A stretch of DNA of 64,000 nt from Sphaerosporella brunnea. Taxonomy: Eukaryota; Ascomycota; Pezizomycetes; Pezizales; Pyronemataceae. The position numbers and the translations under genes were made by a program. The stretch lies in NCBI GenBank assembly GCA_008704415.1, contig VXIS01000131.1, positions 1 to 64,000 of the forward strand. Direction: 5' to 3'. Shown here piece after piece: positions 11,732 to 22,646 of this stretch. The notes beneath the pieces are model-generated. The model searched no databases. It was given only the letters and a program-made list of their open reading frames with translations, and had not been told where the DNA came from. Each line of letters begins with the position of its first letter. Within the stretch, counting starts at the first letter, position 1.

Positions 11732-12057
11732 GTTGTGCCTGCTGCTTTGCTTGTTTACTTGTCCGCGCCGGCGTTCGCTTTGTATTTGGTCTCAACACGT
11801 TGCCTTGGGCTCCGCAGACGCGATAGCTGCTAGTCATATTTTGGGGTAGAGACACAATGCTTTGAATTGACTTTCGCTACCAGTACCAGTCCCCACCCTG
11901 CCCGACGCCCCTCCCCCGCCGCAACGCAATCTGTGTAATCGCAATCTGTGTAATCGTCCCAAAACAACACGCGGACCAGGAGCTGCCCGAACAAACAATC
12001 TGACCCACCCCACCGGGATCTCTCCGTGCATGATGTATCCTCAGATGAGCTTAATCT
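11732..12057. other. No gene recognised; downstream flank of the 12.1-kb gene
   Basis: No gene seen. The tract AATCTGTGTAATCG is directly repeated near 11930-11955. Confidence 0.35.
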
Positions 12058-14519
12058 TCATTCAGTATGAGGCATGAGCAACAACATGAGTCTAACCACC
12101 TCCAGTCTGGATGTCAACCGCTCCCAAGCCTCCTCCGTATCTAGGTAAACCATCTCGGTGGTTGCCGGTACAATGGCACCAAGGCGGAATGGTTCATCGT
12201 TGCTTGGCACCCTCTCACTCATCGACAGATAGAGGTTGATGAACGGCTGAGCTCTCGGGATGACGACGGGGGGGTTTGAAGGTGATTCATTCCCGAAATG
12301 GACGAGGATGCTGTTGAGAGTATCATATTGCGATGCTTGTGGAAGTGAAATATCTTCAATACGAGGCACGAGCACCAGTATGAGTCTAACCACCTCCCTT
12401 CTTCCTGTCAACCGCTTCCAAGCCCGTTCCGAGTCTAGGTAAACCATCTCGGTGGTTTCCGGTACAATGGCACCAAGGCGGACGTGAAGAAAGTTGCATG
12501 GTACCCTCCGAGTCATCGATAGATAGAGCATGTGCCACGGCCTAGCTCTCGGGATGACGACGGGGGGGTTTGAAGGCGATTCATTGCCGAAATGGACGAG
12601 GATGCTGGTGCGCGTATCGCATTGCGATGTTGTTGCAAGTGAAATGTGCACAGCGTCCTCGGGAACAGTTGCGGGCGGTGACAGTGGTTCCGGCCCGGGA
12701 TTGGGCGCGCCCGGTCGGCTCTCACAGCCGTTATTCATGCTGCGGATGTCATCGTTGAACTTGGCTCCAACTGGAAGAAGCGGCATTTTGACCGGCGACA
12801 GTGGTTTCGGCGCGCATTGCGATGTTTGTGGAAGTGAGATATCCACAGCGTCCTCAGGAACAGTTGCGGCCGGTGACAGTGGTTCCAGCCCGGGATTGGG
12901 CGCGCCCGGTCGGCTCTCACAGCCGTTATTCATGCTGCGGATGTCATCGTTGAACTTGGCTCCAACTGGAAGAAGCGGCATTTTGACCGGCGACAGTGGT
13001 TTCGGCGCGCATTGCGATGTTTGTGGAAGTGAAATATGCAGAGCGTCCTCAGGAACAGTTGCGGGCGGTGACAGTGGTTCCGGCCCGGGACTGGGCGCGC
13101 CCGGTCGGCTCTCACAGCCGTTATTCATGCTGCGGATGTCATCGTTGAACTTGGCTCCAACTGGAAGAAGCGGCATTTTGACCGGCGACAGTTGTTTCGG
13201 CGCGCGTTGCGATGTTTGTGGAGGTGAAATATGCACAGCGTCCTCAGGAACAGTTGCGGCCGGTGACAGTGGTTCCGGCCCGGGATTGGGCGCGCCTGGT
13301 CGGCTCTCACAGCCGTTATTCATGCTGCGGATGTCATCGTTGAACTGGGCTCCAACTGGAAGAAGCGGCGTTTTGACCGGCGACAGTGGTTTCGGCGTGC
13401 ATTGCGATGTTTGTGGAAGTGAAATGTCCACAGCGTCCTCAGGAACGGTGGCGGCCGGTGACAGTGGTTTCGGCCCGGGACTGGGCGCGCCCGGTCGGCT
13501 CTCACAGCCGTTATTCATGCTGCGGATGTCATCGTTGAACTTGGCTCCAACTGGAAGAAGCGGCATTTTGACCGGCGACAGTGGTTTCGGCGCGCATTGC
13601 GATGTTTGTGGAAGTGAAATATGCACAGCGTCCTCGGGAACAGTTGCGGCCGGTGACAGTGGTTTCGGCCCGGGATTGCGCTCGCACGATCTGCTCTCAC
13701 GGCCGTTATCCACGCGGCGGGTTTCATCGTCGCATTTGGCTCGAACCGATGGAGGAAGGCGCATTTCGTGGTCATGCGCCTCCGCCAGCCGAGTTTCACC
13801 GTTCAAATCACCGTTTGTCATATCAGTGGCCAAGTTGCTGAGTTGCTCGTCGATCTCGGTGTGACTCTCGTTCACGGACCATTTCCCGGCACCGAAATGG
13901 CGGAATTCCTTCTCGTCCTGGCCGTCTTCGTTATCCATGTCTGTTTCGACAGCTTTTTGCTGAGCATACGGCGGCTCAGTCGGCGCAGCTGGAGTGTCCT
14001 CATCACTGGACGTGTGAACACCCTCCTCGTCCTTGGAATTTGGATCTTCTTCATCATCGTACTGCAGTGATCAGCCGACGCCAAGACCATGGTTCCGAAA
14101 CAACCTACCGAATCTCCCTTGGACTTCTTCTCCTGCGCGACCCTCATGTTTCTAACGTTATCCAAGCAGAGTCTGTGCACCAGCGCGTCGACAGCCGCGG
14201 TCGGGATCACCTTCTTCCTTCTGGGGTCCGCGTTCAACTGCGCGGTAACCGTGTTGACGAGCCTGCGCATCGCCTTCGCGCCCCACGTGCTGTACTTCCG
14301 AGTCAGTTCAAATCCGTGCTGCTTGCACAGGTCCTGCACCTCGCGGCGAATGATGAGGCTGGCAAGCTTGTCGCGGGGCGGAATCCCCAGGTGCTCGCAC
14401 ATCCAGTTGTGGTCCTTGTACAGCGGGAGCCGCACGGCGGCGGCGCGCATCTTCTTGCTGGGCTGCGCGTCCTCCGTGCTGCGCGCACGTTTCGTGGTTC
14501 TCGCCCGGGTATCGGGCAT
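12058..14519 (-). CDS. Hypothetical nuclear-type repeat protein, two exons, ~804 aa
   Basis: I do not recognise a named family. Exon 1 is 14519-14109 and exon 2 14061-12058, joined across a 47-nt GT..AG intron in phase 0. Removing the intron shifts the frame exactly onto the downstream one, which supports the model. The first ATG (14519) gives a basic N-terminus (RARTTKRARS, SKKMR: likely NLS). A helical ~110-residue region follows (MCEHLGIPPRDKLASLIIRR, RKYSTWGAKAMRRLV), then an acidic linker. Next come five to six copies of a 65-residue Pro/Ser-rich repeat (PKPLSPVKMPLLPVGAKFND). The C-terminus is two copies of a ~95-residue module (ILVHFGNESPSNPPVVIPRA ... LGAIVP.TTEMVYLD.E.AW). The frame stays open to 14735 with no upstream ATG. 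Confidence 0.7.
12640..13745 (-). repeat. 195-bp coding tandem repeat
   Basis: The period is exactly 195 bp. A fixed anchor (CAGCCGTTATTCATGCTGC on the plus strand) recurs near 12730, 12925, 13120, 13315 and 13510, with a sixth diverged copy near 13700. Copies differ by scattered substitutions but no indels, so the reading frame is held over all copies. Confidence 0.9.
14062..14108 (-). other. Intron of the 12.1-14.5 kb gene
   Basis: 47 nt on the minus strand, beginning GTAGGTTGTTTCGG and ending GCTGATCACTGCAG. It has a branch-like CTGAT 12 nt before the AG. Its length (2 modulo 3) is exactly what joins the upstream frame (..KSKGDS) to the acidic frame (YDDEEDPNSKDEEG). Confidence 0.75.
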
Positions 14520-15128
14520 GTTCTCTCGCGGAGTGGGGTTGGGAATGTTCCCTCGCGGAGTGGGGTTGGGCTGTTGGTAGATCGACGTTGCGGGCGACTC
14601 GTGTGGTGTTTTCGGAGATGCGATGCGAAAGGTGGCGAAGGGTGTAGTTGGTGGTGGTGGATATCGCGGTGTTGATGTTATTTGGGTTTTTGTCGTTGAG
14701 GGTTGGTTGGTGGGTTCGCGTCTGGCCAGAGTCACGGGGAACCACTCGAGCCCTTACCCTACGTATCGACCAAAGAGGAGCAATTTGTAGGGGATGGCAA
14801 AATACCTGCCGCCGACACCGACATGGCCGGAAGGGAGCGCTGTGAGAGTGAATCGGTGCTAGGCACAAGATGAGCAGATGACAACAGACTTGGCACGTCG
14901 GGTTTCCGTTGTTTGATTGCCGTTGCCGGTGACTCCTGCCCCAGCTATCGGCTCCCGTGGGCCTCCCATCGAGATCGGTTTACCCCGGGAGGCGATGCAG
15001 CACGCAATCAGTGCGGAGTGATTATTGCGAGGCTCACATCTCTTTGGACCGACGGCTGTCGATGCTTGTTCGCTTTCGAAAGTATGACACTGACGTTCAC
15101 GCCGTCAACCTGCACAGTCCCGCCGCAT
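14520..15128. other. Upstream region of the 12.1-14.5 kb gene
   Basis: Contains a 27-bp direct repeat (CTCGCGGAGTGGGGTTGGG at 14525 and 14553) that encodes NPTPRxN if the gene frame is extended. No TATA box is obvious. No other gene is seen up to the satellite at 15129. Confidence 0.4.
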
Positions 15129-17464
15129 CCCCAGTCGAGTGATCAACCCCGTTCGGTTTGAGCCCCGGTCGAGTCATAATCCCCACTCCAGCCCCATTCG
15201 AGTGATCAACCCCGTTCCGTTCGAGTGATCAATCCCATTCTGTTCGAACCCCGTTCGAGTGATCAACCCCATTCCGTTCGAGCCCGGTCACCCCCATTCC
15301 GGCCCCGTTCGAGTGATCAATCCCAGCCCAGCCCCGTTCGAGTGATCAATCCTATCTCAGGCCAGTTCGAGTGATCAATCCTGTTCCTTTCCGGCTTTGT
15401 TCGAGTGATCAATCCCATCTCAGGCTCGTTCGGGTGATCAATCCCGGTCCGTCCGAGCCCCGTGCGAGTGATCAATCCCATTCCGTTCGAACCCCGTTCG
15501 AGTGATCAACGCCATTCCGTTCGAGCCCGATCACCCCATTCCAGCCCCATTCGAGTGAACAATCCCATCTCAGGCCCGTTCGAGTGATCAATGCAATCCC
15601 AGCCCCGTTCGAGTGATCAAGCCCACTCCAGCCCCATTCGAGTGACCAACCCTGTTCCGTTGGGGCCCCTTCGAGTGGTCAATCCCATCTCAGCCAAGTT
15701 CGAGTGATCAATCCTGTTCAGTTTGAGCTTTGTTCGAGTGATCAATCCCATCTCAGGCCCGTTCGAGTGATCAACCACGTTCCGTTCGAGCCCCGTTCGA
15801 GGGATAATCCCCACTCCAGCCCCATTCGAGTGACCAACCCCGTTCCGTGCGAGCCCCACTCTAGTGATCAACCCTATTCCGTTCGAGCCCCATTCGAGTG
15901 ATCAAGCCCATCCCAGCCCCGTTCGAGTGATCAACCCCATTCCGTTCGAGTCCCATTCTTGTGATCAACCCCACTCCGTGCGAGCCGCGTTCGTGTGATC
16001 AACACCATCTCAACCCCGTTCCGTCCGAGCCCGATCACCCCCATTCCAGCCCCGTTCGAGTGATCAATCCTATCCCACCCCCGATCGAGTGATCAACCCC
16101 GTTCCGTCCGAGCCCCGTGCGAGTGATCAATCCCACTCCGTGCGAGCCCCGTTCGAGTGATCAATCCTATCCCACCCCCGATCGAGTGATCAACCCCGTT
16201 CCGTCCGAGCCCCGTGCGAGTGATCAATCCCACTCCGTGCGAGCCCCGTTCGAGTGATCAATCCCAGCCCAGCCCCGTTCGAGTGATCACCCCCGTTCCG
16301 TTCGAGCCTGATCACCCCCATTCCAGCACCGTTCGAGTGATCAACCCAATTCCGTTCGAGCCCGATCACCCCCATTCCTGCCCCGTTCGAGTGATCACCC
16401 CCGTTCCGTTCGAGCCTGATCACCCCCATTCCAGCCCCGTTCGAGTGATCACTCCCGTTCCGTTCGAGCCCGATCACCCCCATTCCAGCCCCGTTCGAGT
16501 GATAACCCCCGTTCCTTTCGAGGCCGATCACCCCCATTCCAGCCCCGTTCGAGTGGTCAATCCCATCCCAGCCCCGTTCGAGTGATCAACCCAATTCCGT
16601 TCGAGCCCGATCACCCCCAGCCCAGCCCGTTCCAGTGATCAACCCCGTTCCGTTCGAGCCCGATCACCCCCATTCCTGCCCCGTTCGAGTGATTACCCCC
16701 ATTCCAGCCCCGTTCGAGTGATCACCCCCGTTCCGTTCGAGTGATCAATCCTATGCCAGCCCCGACCGAGTGATCACCCCCGTTCCGTTCGAGCTTGATC
16801 ACCACCATTCCAGCCCCTTTCGAGTGGAGAATCCCATCCCAGCCCCGTTCGAGTGATCAATCCCATCCCAGCCCCGTTCGAGTGATCACCCCCGTTCCGT
16901 TCGAGTGATCAATCCTATGCCAGCCCCGACCGAGTGATCACCCCCGTTCCGTTCGAGCCCGATCACCACCATTCCAGCCCCTTTCGAGTGATCAATCCCA
17001 TTCCAGCCCCGTTCGAGCGATCAATCCTATCCCAGCCCCGTTCGAGTGATCACCCCCGTTCCGTTCGAGCCTGATCACCCCCAGCCCAGCCCGTTCGAGT
17101 GATCAACCCCGTTCCGTTCGAGCCCGATCACCCCCAGCCCAGCCCGTTCCAGTGATCAACCCCGTTCCGTTCGAGCCCGATCACGCCCAGCCCAGCCCGT
17201 TCCAGTGATCAACCCCGTTCCGTTCGAGCCCGATCACCCCCATTCCAGCCCCGTTCGAGTGATCAACCCCATTCCAGCCCCGTTGGAGTGATCACCCCCG
17301 TTCCGTTCGTGCCCGATCACCACCATTCCAGCCCCGTTCGAGTGTACAATCCCATCCCAGCCCCGTTCGGGTGATCAATCCCATCTCAGGCCCGTTCGAG
17401 TGATCAATTCCTTTCCGTTCAACCCCCGTTCGCCTGATCACCCCGATCACAGCCCCGTTCGGGA
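15129..17464 (+). repeat. GATC satellite array 2
   Basis: About 2.3 kb of the same monomer as array 1, roughly 75-80 copies. A sub-variant dominates here in which GTTCGAGCCCGATCACCCCCATTCC alternates with CCAGCCCCGTTCGAGTGATC. Locally amplified blocks are clear at 16270-16560 and 17085-17230. The array ends exactly at the CAGGGCTG terminus of MITE family B (17465). Confidence 0.95.
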
Positions 17465-17640
17465 CAGGGCTGTCAAAAGTCCGGCCAGTCCGGTTTTGAG
17501 CCCGGCCTGAACCGGACTGATTGAAACGGGCATTTGAAATGACGGGCCGTTTGGACCAGGCTTTTTGGATGGAGACCCAGGCGCCTACGGGCACCCGCCA
17601 GGCTCAGAAGTACCCGGCGCCCGGCGGGCCCGCCAGGCAT
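17465..17640 (+). mobile_element. MITE-like repeat family B, copy 2
   Basis: Begins CAGGGCTGTCAAAAGTCCGG directly after satellite. CCGGCCAGTCCGG and the body ACGGGCATTTGAAATGACGG, CCGTTTGGACCAGGC match the 10838 copy. No right terminus is seen; it fades near GCATCTGCAG. Confidence 0.6.
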
Positions 17641-17950
17641 CTGCAGTTTTTTGCTTACACATACATGAAGGAAAGAAACATGAACGCGAGGTACAGATTC
17701 AACAACCTGAAGGACCTTCTACTACCCCTCCATCTCCGCCGCCCGCTGACCGCCCTGGTGGTGGCTCGCAGGGGTCTAAGGGAGCATCACTCAAGCCGGC
17801 CAAAGAATCTGACTCTGTATCTGTGTGTCACGGATTATCTGGGCCGGCGATGAAGTATGTGCTACGGTTAGTCTCGGCGCGAGGTTGAGCAATGGCTTCC
17901 TGTCCCAGGAGGCGGGCCTGCTGCAGATTTATGGGGGGACATCCGATCTG
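17641..17950. other. No gene recognised
   Basis: Nothing supportable. CGATC at 17946-17950 is the left target duplication of the LTR that follows. Confidence 0.4.
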
Positions 17951-18145
17951 TTGAGTATAGAGTGATGCCGTCGGCATCACTCTACTCTCTATGTCGGATC
18001 CGAGTATAAACTATGATGTAGTTAGATTCAGCTAGCGAGCGGTTACCGCACTTAAGGTGCGGTAACGGCATGTTAGCACTACACCTTGCAATATATCTCT
18101 TCACCTACGTTCTTAGTGTCCACTGCGTGAAACCTATCGTCAACA
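17951..18145 (+). repeat. Solo LTR (copia), 195 bp, perfect 5-bp TSD CGATC
   Basis: Starts TGTTGAGTATAGAG and ends CTATCGTCAACA, so the termini TGTTGA/TCAACA are intact inverted ends. CGATC flanks both sides (17946-17950 and 18146-18150). It shares the 3' half (CCTTGCAATATATCTCTTC, ACGTTCTTAGTGTCCACTGC) with 57780-57948 and 10392-10619. There is no internal region, so it is a solo LTR. The inverted AGAGTGATGCCGTCGGCATCACTCT near the start is shared with the 10.4-kb copy, with a compensated change. Confidence 0.93.
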
Positions 18146-19027
18146 CGATCGATACACCGCGACAACAGTTAAAAGAGGTAGATATGAAGGCATTGAATCC
18201 ACGGGAGTTTCTCCAAATCTACATGAAAACTGGCTTTGTCGTGGACCTGATAGACCTGCGCCTGGTCGTTGCTGCTCATTCGCCCGCATAGTCACAATAT
18301 TTGCGGAGTAGCCATCCCCCGTCGGCTGCGAAGTAGCGGGATTCGTGAATGCGCTTGGGGAGGAGTGTCGTTGCCAGGCAACGAGGGTAGTACGTCCGGC
18401 GGTTGGTGAGATGGAGTGGAGGACGTTCTACATTCAACGCGAGTTGACGTTCACGGAACCGGTGATTGCTGACATTGTTGTATCCTGGACAACTCAACAA
18501 TTCGGTGGTATCCTGCTCTTTTCGCAGGTTGCGAGATGGTATGCTAGACATATGCCGATTTTGTTAGTATAGCTCGAATGGCGTGACAAAGGGAAATGGG
18601 GGACCTCCCGTGGCTCGATAGCGGCTGCGTAGAGCGATGTACCATGCAGCGAACCACCATCTATTCGGGCTGTGTAGATCCAAAGAATAGCACCGGGGGT
18701 GGGCACCCTGTGAGGTAGGTAGGGGGCCTGAGGGCACACGGAGAGCCGTACAAAGATGATTCGCATTGGTTGCGCGGGGCGCGCTATACTTGAATGTATT
18801 GCACAGCGTCACCAAGTTCGAGTAGGAATGGTCGTAAGAAATCCGGTTTAGACAGTTTATATGCGCGCTTGGGAAGAATACGGCTTGGAAGCCTTTGCCC
18901 AATTTGGACACATGATGTTTCGTGATATTCGAGCTTCCGATCGACTTGCCCGCTACGTCCACGAAAAAGTCCGAAAAACAACTCGCATTGAATATGAAAA
19001 GTGACGAACAAGTTGAAAAAAAAGGAA
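18146..19027. other. No gene recognised
   Basis: No supportable gene. Short open frames on the plus strand (18184-18291 and 18345-18572) lack motifs. Confidence 0.35.
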
Positions 19028-20114
19028 TTACTTACGGGCCTTCCTTTTCGGGTCCCCACTCACCTTGAACTGGCGAAGGCGCTCTGCCATCACGGCGTCC
19101 TGTTCGTCAGCAACCTCGGTACTACTACCGGAGGCGCCACGATCCTGGGTCGTGGAACGACCCGGGCCAGGAACACCGCGCCCAAAGCGACGACCTTTGC
19201 CCGATGGAAGCCGATCCGGCCGACGCGAAGCCCCTGAGGAGCTGGTAGAGGCGGTGGACGTAGTGCGGTCGGACCGCGAGCCGCTTGCAGTTGCGTCTGT
19301 GTACAGATGCTTTGCCCTCGCCAAGTGTAACCTGGCGGCTTCGGCCTCGTCCTCGGCCGCCTTCAGTTTGAGGGCGGCCACCCGCTTCATCAGCTCCTCC
19401 TCACCCTGTGCCGTTGATTGACGCAGGTTGGCCGCGGCTTCCTCACCCTTTGCCGCAGAGTAACGCACGTTGCTAGCTGCCTCCTCACGGAGGGCACCGA
19501 CAGTGCGGTGATCAATGAGCTGCATTTCGTGCTCTGCGGCATCGGAGCGAGTCTGGGAGGCTGCTGCTTCGAGGGTTGCACCGTCGGTGCGGATCTCAGC
19601 GGCAGCCATCACCTGATCCGCGGCATCAACGATGGTGGTTGAGGCCTCCAACGCCTTCCTCGCTGCCTCCAAATCCATCTGCGCTGCCCCCTGCTTCATC
19701 TGCGCAGCCATGTCCTTGGCGGCACCCCGGGCGTGCTTGGCTCGAACGGCCAGCTTCTCATCCACCTTCTTCTTCAGAAGATTGTGGAGAGAGTGCAGAG
19801 CTGCCCGCTCGATGTTGGCGGTCTGCACGCCGAGGCTGTCCCTACAGCACCAATGTGCCTCAGCGATGATGGCTATATCAAACAAGATGACGCGGTACGT
19901 ACCCCAATTCGACGGCCTTCGACAACCACTTGTCAGTGGCGATGGTCTTGGTGGCGATGAGGCGATCCACACGAACTGCGTTCCACTTGGAGTGGTTTCC
20001 TCGATCGCACAACCACTCCTCGTTCTCCTGGAAGTAGTTTTCGACGACATCACGCACGTGAGCGGAGGGGAGACCGAGATCGTCCGCCAGGTTTTGATAT
20101 TTCGCGTTGCCCAT
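19028..20114 (-). CDS. Hypothetical protein: conserved N-terminal module plus Ala/Glu-rich coiled coil, 341 aa, two exons
   Basis: I do not recognise a named family. Exon 1 (20114-19903) starts at ATG with MGNAKYQNLADDLG and encodes ~70 residues nearly identical to both genes at 48.9 and 49.2 kb (RGNHSKWNAVRVDRLIATKT). Helical spacing suggests a small helix-turn-helix-like fold, but that is inference. A 61-nt intron (19842-19902, GTACGT..GTAG) joins it in frame to exon 2. Exon 2 encodes a long Ala/Glu/Arg-rich helix (AKHARGAAKDMAAQMKQGAA to EEELMKRVAALKLKAAED), likely a coiled coil. A basic Ser/Gly-rich tail follows (GKGRRFGRGVPGPGR) and ends PKRKARK. Without splicing the first exon would end at a TGA after GYVPRHLV. 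The 114-bp minisatellite lies ~90 bp upstream. Confidence 0.65.
19842..19902 (-). other. Intron of the 19.0-20.1 kb gene
   Basis: 61 nt on the minus strand, donor GTACGT and acceptor GGTGCTGTAG. Splicing joins AVELG to DSLGVQT with the frame kept. The two paralogues at 48.9-49.7 kb share the donor-like GTACGT but continue in frame (GYVPRHVV.EIGKDN), so they may not splice here. Confidence 0.6.
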
Positions 20115-20205
20115 CTGGTTACGTTAGCCACGAAATTAGACGACACGATCAGCGAAAGCACCAAAGCGACGATGCAATACCGTTGTGTCTGTTATACGGG
20201 TGAAA

Positions 20206-20880
20206 TGCAGGGCGCGCTTACTTCGAGGTTTTTTTTTCGTGAGGTAGAAAAGTTTTTTGCTTGTAGGTCGAGGTGGGCTAATCGAGGGTTAGATGGAAGA
20301 AGGAAGGGAGCAAGTGGAATGCAGGGCGCGCTTACTTAGAGGTTTTTTTTTCGTGAGGAAGAAAGGTTTTTTGCTTGTAGGTCGAGGTGGGCTAATCGAG
20401 GGTTAGATGGAAGAAGGAAGGGAGCAAGTGGGATGCAGGGCGCGCTTACTTCGAGGTTTTTTTTTCGTGAGGAAGAAAAGTTTTTTGCTTGTAGGTCGAG
20501 GTGGGCTAATCGAGGGTTAGATGGAAGAAGGAAGGGAGCAAGTGGGATGCAGGGCGCGCTTACTTCGAGGTTTTTTTTTCGTGAGGAAGAAAAGTTTTTT
20601 GCTTGTAGGTCGAGGTGGGCTAATCGAGGGTTAGATGGAAGAAGGAAGGGAGCAAGTGGGATGCAGGGCGCGCTTACTTCGAGGTTTTTTTTTCCTGAGG
20701 AAGAAAAAATTTTCGCTTGTAGGTCGAGGTGGGTTAGATGGAAGAAGGAAGGGAGCAAGTGGAATGCAGGGCGCGCTTACTTCGAGGTTTTTTTTCGCGA
20801 GGAAGAAATTTTTTTTGCTTGTAGGTCGAGGTGGGCTAATCGAGGGTTCGATGGAAGAAGGAAGGGAGCAATTGGGAAGG
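20206..20880 (-). repeat. 114-bp minisatellite upstream of the 19-kb gene
   Basis: Six copies; the anchor ATGCAGGGCGCGCTTACTT recurs at 20206, 20319, 20433, 20547, 20661 and 20764. Each unit has an 8-10 base T-run, GAGGAAGAAAAG, a second T-run and TGTAGGTCGAGGTGGGC. The 114-bp period is a multiple of three, so both strands stay open, but this is a repeat, not a gene. A single unit sits at the same relative place before the paralogue at 48883. Confidence 0.95.
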
Positions 20881-20928
20881 TGGTGGTTCATTTATGCTAC
20901 ACGTAGATCTATCTCACTCGACGGGAAG

Positions 20929-20942
20929 GGTTAGGGTTAGGT
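20929..20942 (+). repeat. Interstitial telomere-like dimer
   Basis: GGGTTAGGGTTAGG at the upstream edge of the minisatellite block. The adjacent CTCACTCGACGGGAA is shared with the equivalent edge at 48605-48624. Confidence 0.7.
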
Positions 20943-21017
20943 CGATTCGCCCAAACCGCTAACTACTGCAACACTAGCAACTATCGCGCCTGCAAGCAAA
21001 TACCCATTGAAACCAAA

Positions 21018-22086
21018 TATAGTGCAGGCAGCTACAAACCTCGTCGTCGCACATCCCCGGTTGGTGGAGATGGGTGGAGATGGACGACCATAATAAACGC
21101 AGTTATCCCCGCGTGCAAACTCTGTGCAGACACCACGTTTCTCGACCAAACAAGATGCGCTCGATAATACTACGTGGTGCAGCTCCACCGGTTTAACACC
21201 GTTGTACTCTGGTCATGGGGTCGCAACTACGGATTGTGAAAAGCTTGGACCAGCTGAATGGCACGGCCCCGCAGCCATGGCCACCTGCCAACGCTACCAC
21301 CTGCCAATATCTTGAAGGTTATACTGTTTGAAACTGTGAACTTGGTCCGAGCACTGATCCATAATGCCGGCTGCTCCCAACTTTGTATACCACTGCCCTC
21401 CAGCAGCAGCAATTTGAACACAATGGGAAGGCCGAACAGAAGAAAGGTACAATCACGACAAGCGGGCGCCATCAGCGCAGTCGTATTGAGGAAATTGTTG
21501 AGGATGCGGGGCATCTTGTAATGTTGTATCCTAAGTTCTACTGTGAACTTAACTGGATTGAATATTACTGGGGCGCGTGCAAGCACTATGCTCGAAAGCA
21601 CTGCAACTACACTCTCGCTGGTATTTACCCCGTCCTCAGTACCGTCATTAAGCCTACATGGCGCAGTGACTTAGCCAGTGACGTAGCCCATTCTCTTGCT
21701 CTCGAGTTTTTACGGTGATGCAACAGTAGCTAATAGCCATCAGGTCTTAAGGAAGCGGTCCCAGAAGCTCTGGAGTCTGTGAAGCCATCGCTTATTTTCA
21801 AGTACTGGCGACGCACTCAGCGTATTATCAAGGCATATAGGGAAGGCGCCACCTTTGGAGACGCAGAGTACAGAGCGCGGGTCTATACCAGTCACCGGCG
21901 GGTCTCACAGCGAGAGCCAGGCACAGATGGGCAATAAACTGACTATTGGGTTCACGGTCTACTTGGCCCCAGCGTTCGCTCTGAACTTTGGTCCCCACCA
22001 CTTCGTACCCTTTGACCACCATCTACACCGTGTCCGCTGCTTACTTTCCAAGTGCGACAACTAGGTCTATAGCTGCCTGCACCATA
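21018..22086 (+). mobile_element. Tc1/mariner-superfamily DNA transposon, degraded
   Basis: Bounded by TA target sites and ~35-bp imperfect terminal inverted repeats: TAGTGCAGGCAGCTACAAAC on the left and GTCTATAGCTGCCTGCACCA on the right. Length is ~1.07 kb. It contains the C-terminal half of a DDE transposase (separate entry). The same termini and left subterminal sequence recur in the 222-bp MITE at 29841-30062, which is therefore a deletion derivative of this family. Confidence 0.85.
21383..21937 (+). pseudogene. Tc1/mariner-type DDE transposase, C-terminal relic
   Basis: Frame 2 carries LYPKFYCELNWIEYYWGACK, then HYARKHCNYTL. This is the last catalytic block of fungal Tc1/mariner-like transposases; the Glu in NWIEYYWG is the third catalytic acid. 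After stops near 21718-21745 a second frame gives the conserved C-terminus (PEALESVKPSLIFKYWRRTQ, AYREGATFGDAEYRARVYTS) to TAA at 21937. The two upstream catalytic Asp motifs are not recognisable. Truncation plus frame break means it is inactive. Confidence 0.8.
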
Positions 22087-22430
22087 CACAAGTGCCGGGG
22101 CGGGCAAATAAGTCAAGCGGAGCAAGTAATCCTCCACTCCATTCCCATCCTTGTTCCTCCGCTCCAAATCCATCCTCCCGCGGCGGAGTCCCGCCACTCA
22201 GTCGTCATCCTTCTTCCGCCACATCCTCCTTCTCTTGTGTTTGCCCGGGTGCGGCAGCAAAGCTGCCGACAGCTCCTCCCTGTCTCCGTTGCTAGCCCAC
22301 GGCTCACCGTGACATATTGCGAGGTTTATCTATGCCCAAACAAGTGCGGGAATGAATATCATGCTAAACGTGCAACGGTAACATCTGGGCAGCACAAAAT
22401 TGTAGCAACATAACGTGGGTGGAGAGCGCG

Positions 22431-22520
22431 GGGTGGTGGAGGAGAGTGCGGGGTGGTGGAGGAGAGCGCGGGGTCGTGGAGGAGAGCGCGGGGTGGTGGA
22501 GGAGAGCGCGGGGTGGTGGA
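22431..22520 (+). repeat. 20-bp tandem repeat
   Basis: Five near-identical units of GGAGAGCGCGGGGTGGTGGA with single-base variants. Confidence 0.9.
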
Positions 22521-22646
22521 GCGCATGAGGTGGGTAATCTCCCACCTCAATTCCTGGGTCAATCGGATGCAAATTGACAGAGTTGCGGCAGGATAGGCAT
22601 GCACAAAACACATCATCTATTGGCACCCCTGATGTCCGCTTCCACG

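Noticed and set aside
12530..13864. 444-codon plus-strand open frame opposite the 195-bp repeats
   Set aside because: The 195-bp period is a multiple of three, so an absence of stops on the other strand is copied into every unit. The minus-strand frame has an upstream exon, an intron and unique flanking domains.
14303..14868. Overlapping frames on both strands at the 5' end of the 12.1-14.5 kb gene
   Set aside because: They lack ATG context or conserved features and are explained by high GC in exon 1.
15704..16585. Open frames such as 16214-16585 in the satellite
   Set aside because: They are translations of the monomer (SDQSHSSPVRVI type) and have no independent support.
20336..20906. Long open frames on both strands across the 114-bp minisatellite
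   Set aside because: The period is a multiple of three; frames repeat one short peptide and have no unique sequence.
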